Under the pieces are notes generated by a model. It worked only from the letters and a program-made list of their open reading frames with translations. It ran no database searches and was not told where the DNA came from. DNA of 64,000 nt from Trabulsiella odontotermitis (GTDB lineage Bacteria > Pseudomonadota > Gammaproteobacteria > Enterobacterales > Enterobacteriaceae). A program made the translations under genes and the position numbers. This document shows, one piece after another, positions 53,245 through 61,277 of the stretch. The first letter of the stretch is position 1; the number at the start of each line of letters is the position of its first letter. The stretch spans positions 3,534,001 through 3,598,000 of the forward strand of contig NZ_CP125781.1 in assembly GCF_030053895.1 (NCBI RefSeq), given 5' to 3'.

Positions 53245-54111
53245 GTGATGAATAATTCTGAAGGTTTGAAGTCGTTTCAGCAATCGCTTGCTGATCTGCC
53301 GCAATGGGTATCAGAGCGGCTTCTGCAGCAAATTAACCAGTTAACTAACTACGAGCCAGTGATCGGCATTATGGGTAAAACCGGTGTTGGGAAGAGCAGT
53401 CTGTGCAATGCCCTGTTTGCCGGAGATATATCACCGGTCAGCGATGTGGCGGCCTGTACACGTGAGCCACTGCGCTTTCGCCTGCAAGTCGGCGACCGCT
53501 ATATAACGCTGATGGATCTGCCCGGCGTGGGCGAAAGTGGCGCTCGCGATACCGAGTATGCTGCGCTGTACCGCGAACAGCTTCCTCGCCTCGACCTGGT
53601 ACTGTGGCTGATTAAGGCCGATGACCGGGCGCTGACGGTGGATGAACATTTTTATCATCAGGTGATTGGAGAGGTATACCGGCATAAGGTGCTGTTTGTT
53701 ATCAGCCAGTCGGATAAGGCCGAACCTACCAGCGGTGGGGGACAGTTGTCCACGGCGCAGAAGCAGAATATCAGCCGCAAAATCTGCCTGCTGCATGAGC
53801 TGTTCCAGCCCGTCCATCCGGTGTGTGCTGTGTCGGTCCGTCTACAATGGGGGCTTAAGGTGATGGCCGAGCGGATGATTAAGTGCCTGCCACGTGAGGC
53901 CACCAGCCCGGTGGTGTCGCAACTCCATCCTTCCTTTCGCACGACGGTAGTCCGGGAACAGGCTCGTAGCGATTTTGGTGAAACCGTCGGGGCCGTACTC
54001 GATAGCATCAGTGCCTTTCCCCTGATACCCGCCCCGGTGCGGGCCGTCATTCAGGCCGTGCGCACCACGGTGGTGTCAGTGGCCCGCGCCGTCTGGGATT
54101 TCTTCTTCTGA
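53245..54111 (+). CDS. ykfA: CP4-type GTPase (YkfA/YfjP/YeeP family)
   Basis: A 288-residue Era/MMR_HSR1-type GTPase. G1 is GIMGKTGVGKSSLCN, G3 is DLPGVGESG, and the G4-like motif is SQSDKAEP. A C-terminal hydrophobic/amphipathic tail could bind membrane. First of the conserved CP4-6/CP4-57 core genes that run from here to thrW. Cellular role unknown. Confidence 0.9.
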   Translation: MMNNSEGLKSFQQSLADLPQWVSERLLQQINQLTNYEPVIGIMGKTGVGKSSLCNALFAGDISPVSDVAACTREPLRFRLQVGDRYITLMDLPGVGESGARDTEYAALYREQLPRLDLVLWLIKADDRALTVDEHFYHQVIGEVYRHKVLFVISQSDKAEPTSGGGQLSTAQKQNISRKICLLHELFQPVHPVCAVSVRLQWGLKVMAERMIKCLPREATSPVVSQLHPSFRTTVVREQARSDFGETVGAVLDSISAFPLIPAPVRAVIQAVRTTVVSVARAVWDFFF

Positions 54112-54202
54112 GTATTTAACCCATCCCTGTTACTTCCCTGCCCCTGTCGCCGATGCGACGGGGATCCCTTTTATTTGTTTTCCCGTTATGAGGAGTCTGC
54201 TT

Positions 54203-55024
54203 ATGACCCGTCTGGCTTCGCGCTTTGGCGCAGCAAACCTTATCCGTCGCGACCGTCCGTTAACCCGTGAAGAGCTGTTTCGCGTAGTGCCCAGTGTATT
54301 CAGTGAGGACAAACACGAGTCCCGTAGTGAGCGTTATACCTATATACCCACCATCTCCCTGCTCGACAGCCTACAGCGAGAAGGCTTCCAGCCATTCTTT
54401 GCCTGTCAGACCCGAGTGCGTGACCCGGGTCGTCGTGAACATACAAAGCATATGCTGCGTCTGCGGCGGGAAGGGCAGATCACCGGTAAACAGGTGCCGG
54501 AAATTATTCTACTCAACTCTCACGATGGAACCAGTTCGTATCAGATGTTGCCGGGACTATTTCGTGCGGTTTGTCAGAACGGGCTCGTCTGCGGTGAGTC
54601 GTTTGGCGAGGTGCGGGTGCCACACAAGGGGGACGTGGTGAGTCAGGTGATTGAAGGCGCGTATGAGGTGCTGGGGATTTTTGACCGGGTGGAGGAGAAA
54701 CGGGATGCCATGCAGTCGTTGCTGTTGCCACCCCCGGCACAGCAGGCACTGGCAAAAGCCGCCCTCACATACCGCTTTGGTGAAGACCACCAGCCGGTGA
54801 CTGAATCGCAGATCCTCTCCCCTCGCCGCTGGCAGGATGAGAGCAATGACCTGTGGACCACGTACCAGCGTATTCAGGAGAACCTGATTAAGGGCGGGCT
54901 CAGTGGCCGTAATGCCAAAGGAGGACGGTCACATACCCGTGCCGTTCGCGGTATCGACGGGGACGTGAAACTTAACCGGGCACTGTGGGTGATGGCGGAA
55001 GCCCTGCTCACGCAACTGCAGTGA
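54203..55024 (+). CDS. yafZ: DUF932 protein (YafZ/YfjQ family)
   Basis: A 273-residue DUF932 protein (SRFGAANLIRRDRPLTREELFRV start region, HDGTSSYQMLPGLFRAVCQNGLVCG core). Relatives occur in CP4 islands and on conjugative plasmids. Start at 54203 chosen for the GAGG site and the 273-residue length of YfjQ; the ATG at 54188 covers that site. Function unknown. Confidence 0.9.
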   Translation: MTRLASRFGAANLIRRDRPLTREELFRVVPSVFSEDKHESRSERYTYIPTISLLDSLQREGFQPFFACQTRVRDPGRREHTKHMLRLRREGQITGKQVPEIILLNSHDGTSSYQMLPGLFRAVCQNGLVCGESFGEVRVPHKGDVVSQVIEGAYEVLGIFDRVEEKRDAMQSLLLPPPAQQALAKAALTYRFGEDHQPVTESQILSPRRWQDESNDLWTTYQRIQENLIKGGLSGRNAKGGRSHTRAVRGIDGDVKLNRALWVMAEALLTQLQ

Positions 55025-55240
55025 CCGTTTAATGTTGCTGCTTTGTTAATATCGGACACCACCTGTCCGCATCGCACCGTGCTGACGGTCCTCACTCACC
55101 GAGGGAAGGCCTGTAACCCCCGCTGCCTCTGGCTTTTGCAGAAATGAAAAATAGTTTCTGTGGTGTCCATACCCTGTCCGACCCCCTCTTTAAAGTAATC
55201 ACATCATTTTCAGTCAGTTAACTTTCACGGAGAACGTCTC
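55025..55240. promoter_or_regulatory. yfjR upstream region with operator-like palindrome
   Basis: About 215 bp containing CGGACA-CCACC-TGTCCG at 55053-55069, a perfect 6-bp inverted repeat with a 5-bp spacer. GTGGTGTCC at 55160-55168 with nearby CTGTCCGAC is a second, imperfect copy. Such N5 palindromes suit a dimeric winged-helix WYL repressor such as the YfjR product. Confidence 0.5.
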
Positions 55241-55942
55241 ATGACACAGGCAGAACGCCGCCATGACCGGCTGGCTGTCAGGCTGTCACTGATAATCAGC
55301 CGTCTGGTGGCAGGGGAAACGCTGAGTGTGCGTAAGCTTGCCGCTGAGTTTGGTGTGTCGGTGCGCACGCTGCGGCGTGATTTTCGTGAGCGGCTGATGT
55401 ATCTGGACCTGGAGTATCAGTCCGGATATTGCCGCTTACGCACTGCGGGCAGTGAGACGCAGATGGTGCCCGACGTGCTTATCTTTGCCCACCGCAGCGG
55501 GATGGCCGGTCTTTTCCCTGGCTTTGACCGTCGTCTGGTAAACGCACTGCTGATGTGCGATGAGTCTCCCTGCGTAATCGCACCCGCCAGTCCGGCTCCT
55601 TCGCCATCAGGCGCATTGTCTTTCTGGCGACTGATTCAGGCCATTACCGGGCGCAGGCGGGTGACTCTGATTGCCGAGGGGCAGCGCTGTGAGCGGCTGG
55701 CTCCCTGCCGGTTACTTATCCACCAGCAGGCCTGGTATCTGGTGGCAGAGCACGACGGACATATCGCCGTATTCTCCCTGGATGAAATCCATCTGGTTCA
55801 GCCCCTGCAGGAGACTTTCCGGCGTAACGACAGTCTGTGTCGTCTTGTTGAAGACCCGGGCTTTATTCAGTCCTTACCCCATTTTCGCTTTATCCAGCAG
55901 TCACTGCTTACGTTTGTTCCGGCCAACAGCTCACCAGAATAG
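55241..55942 (+). CDS. yfjR: WYL-domain transcriptional regulator (YfjR family)
   Basis: A 233-residue regulator with an N-terminal HTH_11 winged helix (SLIISRLVAGETLSVRKLAAEFGVSVRTLRRDF) and a WYL domain (RRVTLIAEG, LLIHQQAWYLVAEHDGHIAVFSLDEI) in which the W-Y-L residues are visible. WYL proteins sense ligands, often nucleic acid, and control defence or mobile-element genes. Length equals CP4-57 YfjR. Confidence 0.9.
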   Translation: MTQAERRHDRLAVRLSLIISRLVAGETLSVRKLAAEFGVSVRTLRRDFRERLMYLDLEYQSGYCRLRTAGSETQMVPDVLIFAHRSGMAGLFPGFDRRLVNALLMCDESPCVIAPASPAPSPSGALSFWRLIQAITGRRRVTLIAEGQRCERLAPCRLLIHQQAWYLVAEHDGHIAVFSLDEIHLVQPLQETFRRNDSLCRLVEDPGFIQSLPHFRFIQQSLLTFVPANSSPE

Positions 55943-55982
55943 CGCAAGCGTTGTTATCAACCCGGCAACAGGGAGGAGCCCT

Positions 55983-56219
55983 ATGCCCGTTATTGCCATT
56001 ATCGCCATTGTTGTCATCGTCATCATTCTGAACAAAACCGGGGTGTCCGACAGTCTCGCGGCCCTGACCCTTGCCACTGTTGCCGCACTGCTGACGGGAG
56101 GTGGCGCAGCCGGTGCTGCCAGTGTCGCGCTAACACCGTTCGTCGGCGTGCCGGTGGGTATTTTCGTGGGCATTTATGTCTTTGCCAAAGTGGTTCGTCT
56201 GATTTCAGGAAAAAAATAA
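55983..56219 (+). CDS. Small hydrophobic membrane protein (YpjK-like)
   Basis: A 78-residue protein that is nearly all hydrophobic: helix 1 at 2-16, helix 2 at about 27-50 with a GGGAAGAA segment, helix 3 at 52-70, ending LISGKK. Start after GGGAGGAGCCCT. The last base of its stop is the first base of the next gene. Position matches ypjK in CP4-57. No function known. Confidence 0.8.
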   Translation: MPVIAIIAIVVIVIILNKTGVSDSLAALTLATVAALLTGGGAAGAASVALTPFVGVPVGIFVGIYVFAKVVRLISGKK

Positions 56220-56662
56220 TGAAACGTAAAACACTGCCTCTGCTGGCGCTGGTTGCCACCACTCTGTTTCTCATCGCATGCGATGACAGAAGTGATGACC
56301 TGAAGGCCATCAGTAAATTTAAGGACCTCACCCCACCGCGTTTCAGTGATGTGGTCAGCCACCAGGATGATGTCAGCGAAGAATGGTCACAGGTTGACTA
56401 CTTATCCGGTCCCACCTTGCAGGTTTTACGTACCCGCCAGTCGCCCGATGGCTGCGAGGATGGCAGTTACTACTACCTCGTGGATATGCAGGAAAAAACC
56501 GTCCAGCCACTGATGAATGCGCTGTGTATTGCCGATAACATCAAACTGGAATACCAGGAGGTGACGGACCCGTATACCAAAGAAAAATACTTTGAGTACG
56601 CCCATGACGGCAAACTGATGGGGCAGCTACTGATACCCTCGAACCCTGACAATCAGGAATAA
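56219..56662 (+). CDS. yafY: CP4 inner-membrane lipoprotein (YafY/YfjS)
   Basis: A 147-residue lipoprotein: MKRKTLPLLALVATTLFLIAC, lipobox LIAC with the lipidated Cys followed by DD, the Asp at +2 that retains lipoproteins in the inner membrane. YafY/YfjS are known CP4 lipoproteins; YafY was linked to induction of degP. Starts on the stop codon of the upstream gene. Confidence 0.9.
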   Translation: MKRKTLPLLALVATTLFLIACDDRSDDLKAISKFKDLTPPRFSDVVSHQDDVSEEWSQVDYLSGPTLQVLRTRQSPDGCEDGSYYYLVDMQEKTVQPLMNALCIADNIKLEYQEVTDPYTKEKYFEYAHDGKLMGQLLIPSNPDNQE

Positions 56663-56685
56663 AAACAACGATAAAGGAAACAGAA

Positions 56686-57153
56686 ATGACAATACGTTCA
56701 CTAAGTCGGTTTGTGCTGGTGGGTGTACTGCTCGCGAGCTTTAATGCCTCTGCTATCCCGGGGTTCTGGCAGCAGGGTTACGGTCAGGGCAATACGGAAT
56801 ACAGTGTGACCGAAGCCAGCGGGAAGACGTTTACCATCAACTGCACAGGTAACCCGGACCAGAATGGTTTTTATCAGCATTCAGTCTTTCTTACCCTTGC
56901 CGATGACAAGATGGTCAGTTCGCACGATGACGACACTACTATCACCGTAGTGATGGATCACCAGCAGTACATTATTCCGTCCAGCCTGGGCTGGCGTAAC
57001 GGCGATAACGCCTGGTTTGACTTCATCAGCAATATCTCTGAGGCCGGGCAGTTCGACGTCTACGTCAATGACCACAAAGCAGGGACCTTCACTGCGGACC
57101 GGAAGAACGCTGAGAAAGTTCTGTCCACTCTCGGAGACTGCAGCAACGACTGA
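56686..57153 (+). CDS. ykfB: Exported CP4 protein (YkfB/YfjT family)
   Basis: A 155-residue secreted protein with a signal peptide (LVGVLLASFNASA, then IPGFWQQGYGQGN). Two cysteines (INCTGNP and GDCSND) could form a disulfide. Equivalent to YfjT/YkfB, 24 bases after the lipoprotein gene. Function unknown; periplasmic location likely. Confidence 0.85.
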   Translation: MTIRSLSRFVLVGVLLASFNASAIPGFWQQGYGQGNTEYSVTEASGKTFTINCTGNPDQNGFYQHSVFLTLADDKMVSSHDDDTTITVVMDHQQYIIPSSLGWRNGDNAWFDFISNISEAGQFDVYVNDHKAGTFTADRKNAEKVLSTLGDCSND

Positions 57154-57229
57154 TAGTAGTATCTTCCCCAGCAAATCCACCCCGACAGCTAGCAGGCTGC
57201 CGGGGTTTTCTTTTATCAGGAGCCCGAAA

Positions 57230-57469
57230 ATGACCCAATCCGTGTTGCTGCCACCGGGGCCTTTCACCCGGAGACAAGCGCAAGCGGTCACTACCACGTA
57301 CAGCAATATCACACTCGAAGACGACCAGGGCAGTCACTTCCGTCTGGTGGTTCGTGATACTGAAGGCCGGATGGTCTGGCGGGCATGGAACTTTGAGCCG
57401 GATGCCGGTGAAGGTCTTAACCGCTATATCCGCACCTCAGGCATCCGTACAGACACGGCCACCCGCTGA
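57230..57469 (+). CDS. ykfF: DUF905 protein (YkfF)
   Basis: A 79-residue DUF905 protein, the same length as E. coli YkfF: PPGPFTRRQAQAVTTTYSNI, DDQGSHFRLVVRD, MVWRAWNFEPDAG. Start at 57230 after TCAGGAGCCCG. A conserved CP4 and plasmid gene of unknown function. Confidence 0.9.
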   Translation: MTQSVLLPPGPFTRRQAQAVTTTYSNITLEDDQGSHFRLVVRDTEGRMVWRAWNFEPDAGEGLNRYIRTSGIRTDTATR

Positions 57470-57566
57470 TCGCGAAGCATTTACCCGCATTCACCTCCCC
57501 GAACACACTTTATATCCCCATACGCCAGCCATCGCCGCTGGCGTTTTTATTGACGGAGACATACCC

Positions 57567-58025
57567 ATGACAACACAGACGCAGCACGACCTCGCACCCG
57601 CTAACCAACCCGAATTTGAACTGACCGTCACGCCGGTCCCCGATGAACAGCGTATCGATTTCTGGCCACAGTACTTTGGCGCTATCCCGCAGTGGCTACT
57701 CCTGGAGCCGCATATCTTCGCCTGGATGGACCGCTTCTGTGAGGGCTACAGCGGTGGTATCTGGTCGTTCTACACCCTCAGCAATGGCGGCGCATTTATG
57801 TCCCCCGAGCCTGACAACGATGAGACATGGCGTCTGTTTAACTGCCTGAACGGTAACGATGCCCAAATGAGTGCAGAAGCAGCAGGTATTGCTGTCTGCC
57901 TGATTGCGTATAGCCACCATGCCTGCCGTACAGAATGTGACGCGATGACCGCACACTATTACCGCCTGCGGGAGTATGCCATGCAACATCCAGAGGCTCA
58001 CGCCATTCTGCGTATTATCGACTGA
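57567..58025 (+). CDS. yafX: Antirestriction protein (YafX/YfjX, ArdB family)
   Basis: A 152-residue ArdB-family protein (PDEQRIDFWPQYFGAIPQWLLLEPHIF core, MDRFCEGYSGGIWSFYTLSNGGAFM). ArdB-type proteins inhibit type I restriction enzymes in vivo, which is notable because the same island encodes a type I system. Start at 57567 with GGAGAC before it; longer frames overlap ykfF. Confidence 0.92.
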   Translation: MTTQTQHDLAPANQPEFELTVTPVPDEQRIDFWPQYFGAIPQWLLLEPHIFAWMDRFCEGYSGGIWSFYTLSNGGAFMSPEPDNDETWRLFNCLNGNDAQMSAEAAGIAVCLIAYSHHACRTECDAMTAHYYRLREYAMQHPEAHAILRIID

Positions 58026-58040
58026 CCGAAGGAGCAACAG

Positions 58041-58517
58041 ATGAAACAGCTTTCCTTTTTACCCGGCGAGATGACGCCACAGGACCGGCGTCTCATTCAG
58101 CGGGCGCTCAGGGCTCTGGACCGCCACCTGCATGAGCCCGGCGTAGCCTTCACCTCTACCCACGCCGTACGTGAATGGCTGCGACTGCATATGGCCGCGC
58201 TTGAGCGGGAAGAGTTCCGGGTGTTGTATCTGGACAACCAGAATCAGTTGATTGCCCATGAAACGCTCTTCACCGGCACGATTAACCGCACCGAGGTGCA
58301 TCCCCGGGAGGTGGTCAAACGTGCTCTGCACTTCAACGCGGCGGCGGTGATACTCGCGCATAACCATCCTTCCGGCGAGACGACACCTAGCCAGGCCGAC
58401 AAAACCCTCACGCAGCGACTGTTTCAGGTGCTTCAGCTGGTGGATATCCGTGTCCCTGACCATCTGATTGTCGGTGGCAGGCAAATCTATTCGTTCGCAG
58501 AACACGGTCTGCTTTGA
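58041..58517 (+). CDS. ykfG: RadC/MPN-domain protein (YkfG/YfjY)
   Basis: A 158-residue RadC-like JAB/MPN domain protein without the N-terminal HhH part, as in other CP4 copies. The metal site is visible as E in the REEFRVLYLD-to-HETLFTGT region and the HNHPSGETTPSQAD motif. Proposed DNA-repair role is unproven. Sixteen bases after yafX. Confidence 0.92.
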   Translation: MKQLSFLPGEMTPQDRRLIQRALRALDRHLHEPGVAFTSTHAVREWLRLHMAALEREEFRVLYLDNQNQLIAHETLFTGTINRTEVHPREVVKRALHFNAAAVILAHNHPSGETTPSQADKTLTQRLFQVLQLVDIRVPDHLIVGGRQIYSFAEHGLL

Positions 58518-58525
58518 GGTATTAC

Positions 58526-58747
58526 ATGAAAATTATCAGTAAACGCAGGGCAATGACGATATACCGCCAGCATCCTGAGTCCCGAATCTTTCGCTACTGC
58601 ACCGGCAAATACCAGTGGCACGGTAGCGTCTGTCATTACACCGGCAGGGACGTTCCGGATATCGCCGGAGTCCTCGCGGTATACGCCGAACGCCGCCAAG
58701 ACCGCAATGGGCCCTATACCTGCCTGATGAGCATCACCCTGAACTGA
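58526..58747 (+). CDS. ykfH: DUF987 protein (YkfH/YeeT)
   Basis: A 73-residue DUF987 protein, the same length as YeeT: MKIISKRRAMTIYRQHP start, then RYCTGKYQWHGSV. Always located between the RadC gene and the CbeA antitoxin gene in CP4-type islands. Function unknown. Confidence 0.92.
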   Translation: MKIISKRRAMTIYRQHPESRIFRYCTGKYQWHGSVCHYTGRDVPDIAGVLAVYAERRQDRNGPYTCLMSITLN

Positions 58748-58765
58748 CAATAGTGGAGAACTGTA

Positions 58766-59083
58766 ATGAGCAACCCTACCAGGGGCCTGCAGCGGGAGAT
58801 TACACTGCGCCTGGGAGCCCGTCTGGTGCAGGAAGGCAACCGACTGCATTATCTGGCTGACCGGGCCAGCATCACCGGCAAGTTCAGTGACATCGAATGC
58901 CGGAAGCTGGATGAAACATTCCCGCACTTTATCCGCCAGATGGAATCGATGCTGACCACCGGTGAACTCAGCCCCCACCATGCCCACTGCGTTACCCTGT
59001 ACCACAACGATTTTACCTGCGAAGCCGACACCCTTGGCAGTTGCGGCTACGTATACATCGCCATTTACCCCACTCAGCGTTAA
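58766..59083 (+). CDS. yafW: Antitoxin of type IV TA pair (YafW/CbeA)
   Basis: A 105-residue CbeA/YeeU/YafW protein (RGLQREITLRLGARLVQEGNRLHYLADRAS in part, then SPHHAHCVTLYHNDFTCEADT). The family stabilises FtsZ and MreB bundles and so opposes the CbtA toxin without binding it directly. Partner of the downstream toxin gene, 20 bases away. Confidence 0.94.
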   Translation: MSNPTRGLQREITLRLGARLVQEGNRLHYLADRASITGKFSDIECRKLDETFPHFIRQMESMLTTGELSPHHAHCVTLYHNDFTCEADTLGSCGYVYIAIYPTQR

Positions 59084-59103
59084 TTACCTACACGAGAGCA
59101 AAC

Positions 59104-59445
59104 ATGAAAACTTTACCTGCAACAACTCAGCGGGCGGTGAAGCCCTGCCTGTCACCCGTGGCTGTCTGGCAAATGTTACTGACACGTCTGCTGGAACAGC
59201 ACTATGGTCTGACAATAAACGACACGCCATTCTGCAACGAGGCTGTGATTAAGGAACACATCGATGCCGGTATCACCCTAGCCGATGCCGTGAATTTTCT
59301 GGTAGAAAAATACGAGCTGGTTCGTATCGACAGGAAGGGATTTAGCTGGCAGGAACAATCTCCTTATCTCCGGGCTGCAGACATTCTGCGAGCGCGGCAG
59401 GCAACTGGCTTGTTGCGGCAAAGCCGTAACAACGTAGTACGATGA
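59104..59445 (+). CDS. ykfI: Toxin of type IV TA pair (YkfI/CbtA)
   Basis: A 113-residue CbtA/YeeV/YkfI toxin (SPVAVWQMLLTRLLEQHYGLTINDTPF, then RRDGFSWQEQ-like segment KGFSWQEQSPYLRAADILRARQATGLL). The family inhibits polymerisation of FtsZ and MreB. Last core gene before thrW, as in CP4-6. Length normal; looks active. Confidence 0.93.
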   Translation: MKTLPATTQRAVKPCLSPVAVWQMLLTRLLEQHYGLTINDTPFCNEAVIKEHIDAGITLADAVNFLVEKYELVRIDRKGFSWQEQSPYLRAADILRARQATGLLRQSRNNVVR

Positions 59446-59510
59446 ACATTGCGTACAACCTTCCCGATTTACATTTCTGAACTTCCTCCCTTGTTTACCT
59501 ATTGCGTAAT

Positions 59511-59535
59511 GCGCCTGCTACTACCCGGCAGGCGC
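59511..59535 (+). terminator. Terminator after the toxin-antitoxin genes
   Basis: Perfect 8-bp stem GCGCCTGC/GCAGGCGC with a 9-nt loop, followed by GTTATCTTTTT. A typical intrinsic terminator 65 bases after ykfI. Confidence 0.8.
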
Positions 59536-59560
59536 GTTATCTTTTTACGGACAAACAATC

Positions 59561-59665
59561 ATGCAACCAGAAGTTGAAGTATTAACCGATCATAATGAGC
59601 TAATTTGTTCGAGCTTTATTGAACACATTGCCAACACATTAAATTTAGGAGTGGTGTACAACTAA
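59561..59665 (+). CDS. Short remnant frame next to the att site
   Basis: A 34-codon frame (MQPEVEVLTDHNELICSSF and so on to LGVVYN) directly after the terminator. The start has no strong ribosome site, only ACAAACAATC. It may be the truncated beginning of a gene that usually follows the toxin gene in related islands; I do not recognise it. Confidence 0.25.
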   Translation: MQPEVEVLTDHNELICSSFIEHIANTLNLGVVYN

Positions 59666-59747
59666 ACCTGCAGCCAAGGATGTATAGTGAGCGAAGCCCT
59701 ATCAGGCCTTTTTGGTCAGTAGATAAGATTGATCTTCGTTGATAGAA

Positions 59748-59772
59748 TTTACTTACACCAGCTGTTACATTA
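59748..59772. repeat. End repeat copy 2 (candidate integrase arm site)
   Basis: Same 25-base motif as at 17021-17045 with one mismatch (GCTG against GCAG), in the same orientation, 55 bases inside the thrW att core. See the copy at the integrase end. Confidence 0.6.
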
Positions 59773-59826
59773 AGATAATTTTTTGGTGGGAGAATGATAA
59801 GATCTTACGTAACAATTTGATTTTAA

Positions 59827-59875
59827 TGGTGCCGATAATAGGAGTCGAACCTACGACCTTCGCATTACGAATGCG
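59827..59875. repeat. Island end att site inside thrW
   Basis: The right copy of the 49-bp direct repeat, forming the 3' two-thirds of the complete thrW gene. It differs from the left copy at 59834. Core integration site of the island. Confidence 0.93.
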
Positions 59876-59902
59876 CTGCTCTACCAACTGAGCTATACCG
59901 GC
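59827..59902 (-). tRNA. thrW: tRNA-Thr (CGT anticodon)
   Basis: A complete 76-nt tRNA with encoded CCA. Acceptor GCCGGTA pairs with TATCGGC through one G-U pair. The anticodon stem-loop reads GCATT-CGT-AATGC and the T arm contains GGTTCGACTCC. In E. coli thrW lies downstream of proA and hosts CP4-6; the same order holds here, with the island reconstituting the 3' end. Confidence 0.98.
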
Positions 59903-59950
59903 CCTGAGACGTGTTCACGAGCGTGAATCACGGTGTAGAAGGTTAAATCT

Positions 59951-60009
59951 AACAGGGTGATGCGTCAATAACCCAGGTAACCAACTGCCTGTTTTTGCAT
60001 CACCCTGTT
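59951..60009 (-). terminator. Long inverted repeat between proA and thrW
   Basis: AACAGGGTGATGC at 59951-59963 and its perfect complement at 59997-60009 (13 bp, 33-nt loop), starting 4 bases after the proA stop. Probably ends proBA transcription or protects its 3' end; no T tract follows directly. Confidence 0.5.
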
Positions 60010-60013
60010 TCAT

Positions 60014-61267
60014 TTAAGCACGAATCGTATCGTCGCCGAAGCCAATCCACTTGTAGGTGGTCAGCGCTTCCAGCCCCATCGGACCGCGCGCGTGCAGTTT
60101 TTGCGTGCTGACGGCCACTTCTGCGCCAAGACCAAACTGCCCGCCGTCGGTGAAACGGGTGGAAGCGTTCACATAAACCGCCGAGGAATCCACTTCGTTG
60201 ATAAAACGATCAGCATGACGCAACGTACGCGTCAGAATGGCGTCGGAGTGCTGCGTGCCGTGCTGGCGAATATGCGCGATAGCGTCATCAAGGTCGCTGA
60301 CCACTTTGACGTTGAGATCCAGCGACAAATACTCATCGTCATACTGCGCGTGTTCTACCGCTACCACTTTCGCTGGCCCGGCTTGCAACTGTGCCATGGC
60401 GTTGTCGGCAGCATGCAGCGTGACGCCGCTCTTCGCCATTTGCTGGCTCAGCGCGGGCAAAAACGTATCAGCAATCTTCTGATGCACCAGCAGCGTCTCC
60501 ACAGTGTTACAGGTGCTCGGACGCTGGGTTTTCGCGTTGACGATGATCTTCAGCGCAGGCTCAATTTCCGCACTCTCATCAACGAAAATATGGCATACGC
60601 CGATACCGCCGGTGATGACTGGAATCGTCGATTGTTCACGGCACAGCTTGTGCAAACCCGCACCACCGCGGGGAATGATCATGTCGATGTATTTATCCAG
60701 GCGCAGCATTTCGCTCACCAGCGCACGGTCCGGGCTTTCAATCGCCTGAACCGCACCCGCAGGCAATCCGCACTCTTCCAGCGCCTGCTGGATGACTTTC
60801 ACCGTGGCGGCATTGGTGCGCCAGGTCTCTTTGCCGCCGCGCAAAATCGCCGCGTTGCCGGTTTTCAGGCACAGCGAGGCGACGTCCACCGTCACGTTCG
60901 GGCGCGCTTCGTAAATCACGCCAATTACCCCGAGCGGAACGCGGCGGCGCTCAATACGCAGACCGCTGTCCAGCAGCCCGCCATCAATCACCTGCCCGAC
61001 CGGATCGGCGAGCTGGCAGACCTGGCGAACATCGTTCGCGATCCCCTGCAAACGCGCGGGGTTCAATGCCAGGCGATCCAGCATCGCATCGCTCAGGCCG
61101 TTAGCACGCGCGTCGGCGAGATCCTGTTCGTTGGCATGCAGAATGTCTTCGGTCTGCGCTTCCAGATAATCAGCAATTTTTTCCAGCACCCGATTTTTTT
61201 CGCGGCTGGAGAGTAATGCCAGTTGGTAAGAGGCCGCTTTGGCCGCAATACCCATTTGTTCCAGCAT
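60014..61267 (-). CDS. proA: Gamma-glutamyl phosphate reductase
   Basis: A 417-residue ALDH-superfamily enzyme that reduces glutamyl-5-phosphate to the semialdehyde with NADPH, the second step of proline synthesis. The catalytic cysteine is in RPSTCNTVETLLVH. LRGGKETWRTNAA and PRGGAGLHKLCRE are conserved blocks. Normal length. Starts 10 bases after proB in the proBA operon. Confidence 0.97.
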   Translation of the reverse strand: MLEQMGIAAKAASYQLALLSSREKNRVLEKIADYLEAQTEDILHANEQDLADARANGLSDAMLDRLALNPARLQGIANDVRQVCQLADPVGQVIDGGLLDSGLRIERRRVPLGVIGVIYEARPNVTVDVASLCLKTGNAAILRGGKETWRTNAATVKVIQQALEECGLPAGAVQAIESPDRALVSEMLRLDKYIDMIIPRGGAGLHKLCREQSTIPVITGGIGVCHIFVDESAEIEPALKIIVNAKTQRPSTCNTVETLLVHQKIADTFLPALSQQMAKSGVTLHAADNAMAQLQAGPAKVVAVEHAQYDDEYLSLDLNVKVVSDLDDAIAHIRQHGTQHSDAILTRTLRHADRFINEVDSSAVYVNASTRFTDGGQFGLGAEVAVSTQKLHARGPMGLEALTTYKWIGFGDDTIRA

Positions 61268-61277
61268 GTGAGGCTCC

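Noticed and set aside
60092..61216. 374-codon rightward frame opposite proA
   Set aside because: Antisense to the whole of an intact housekeeping gene; no independent support.
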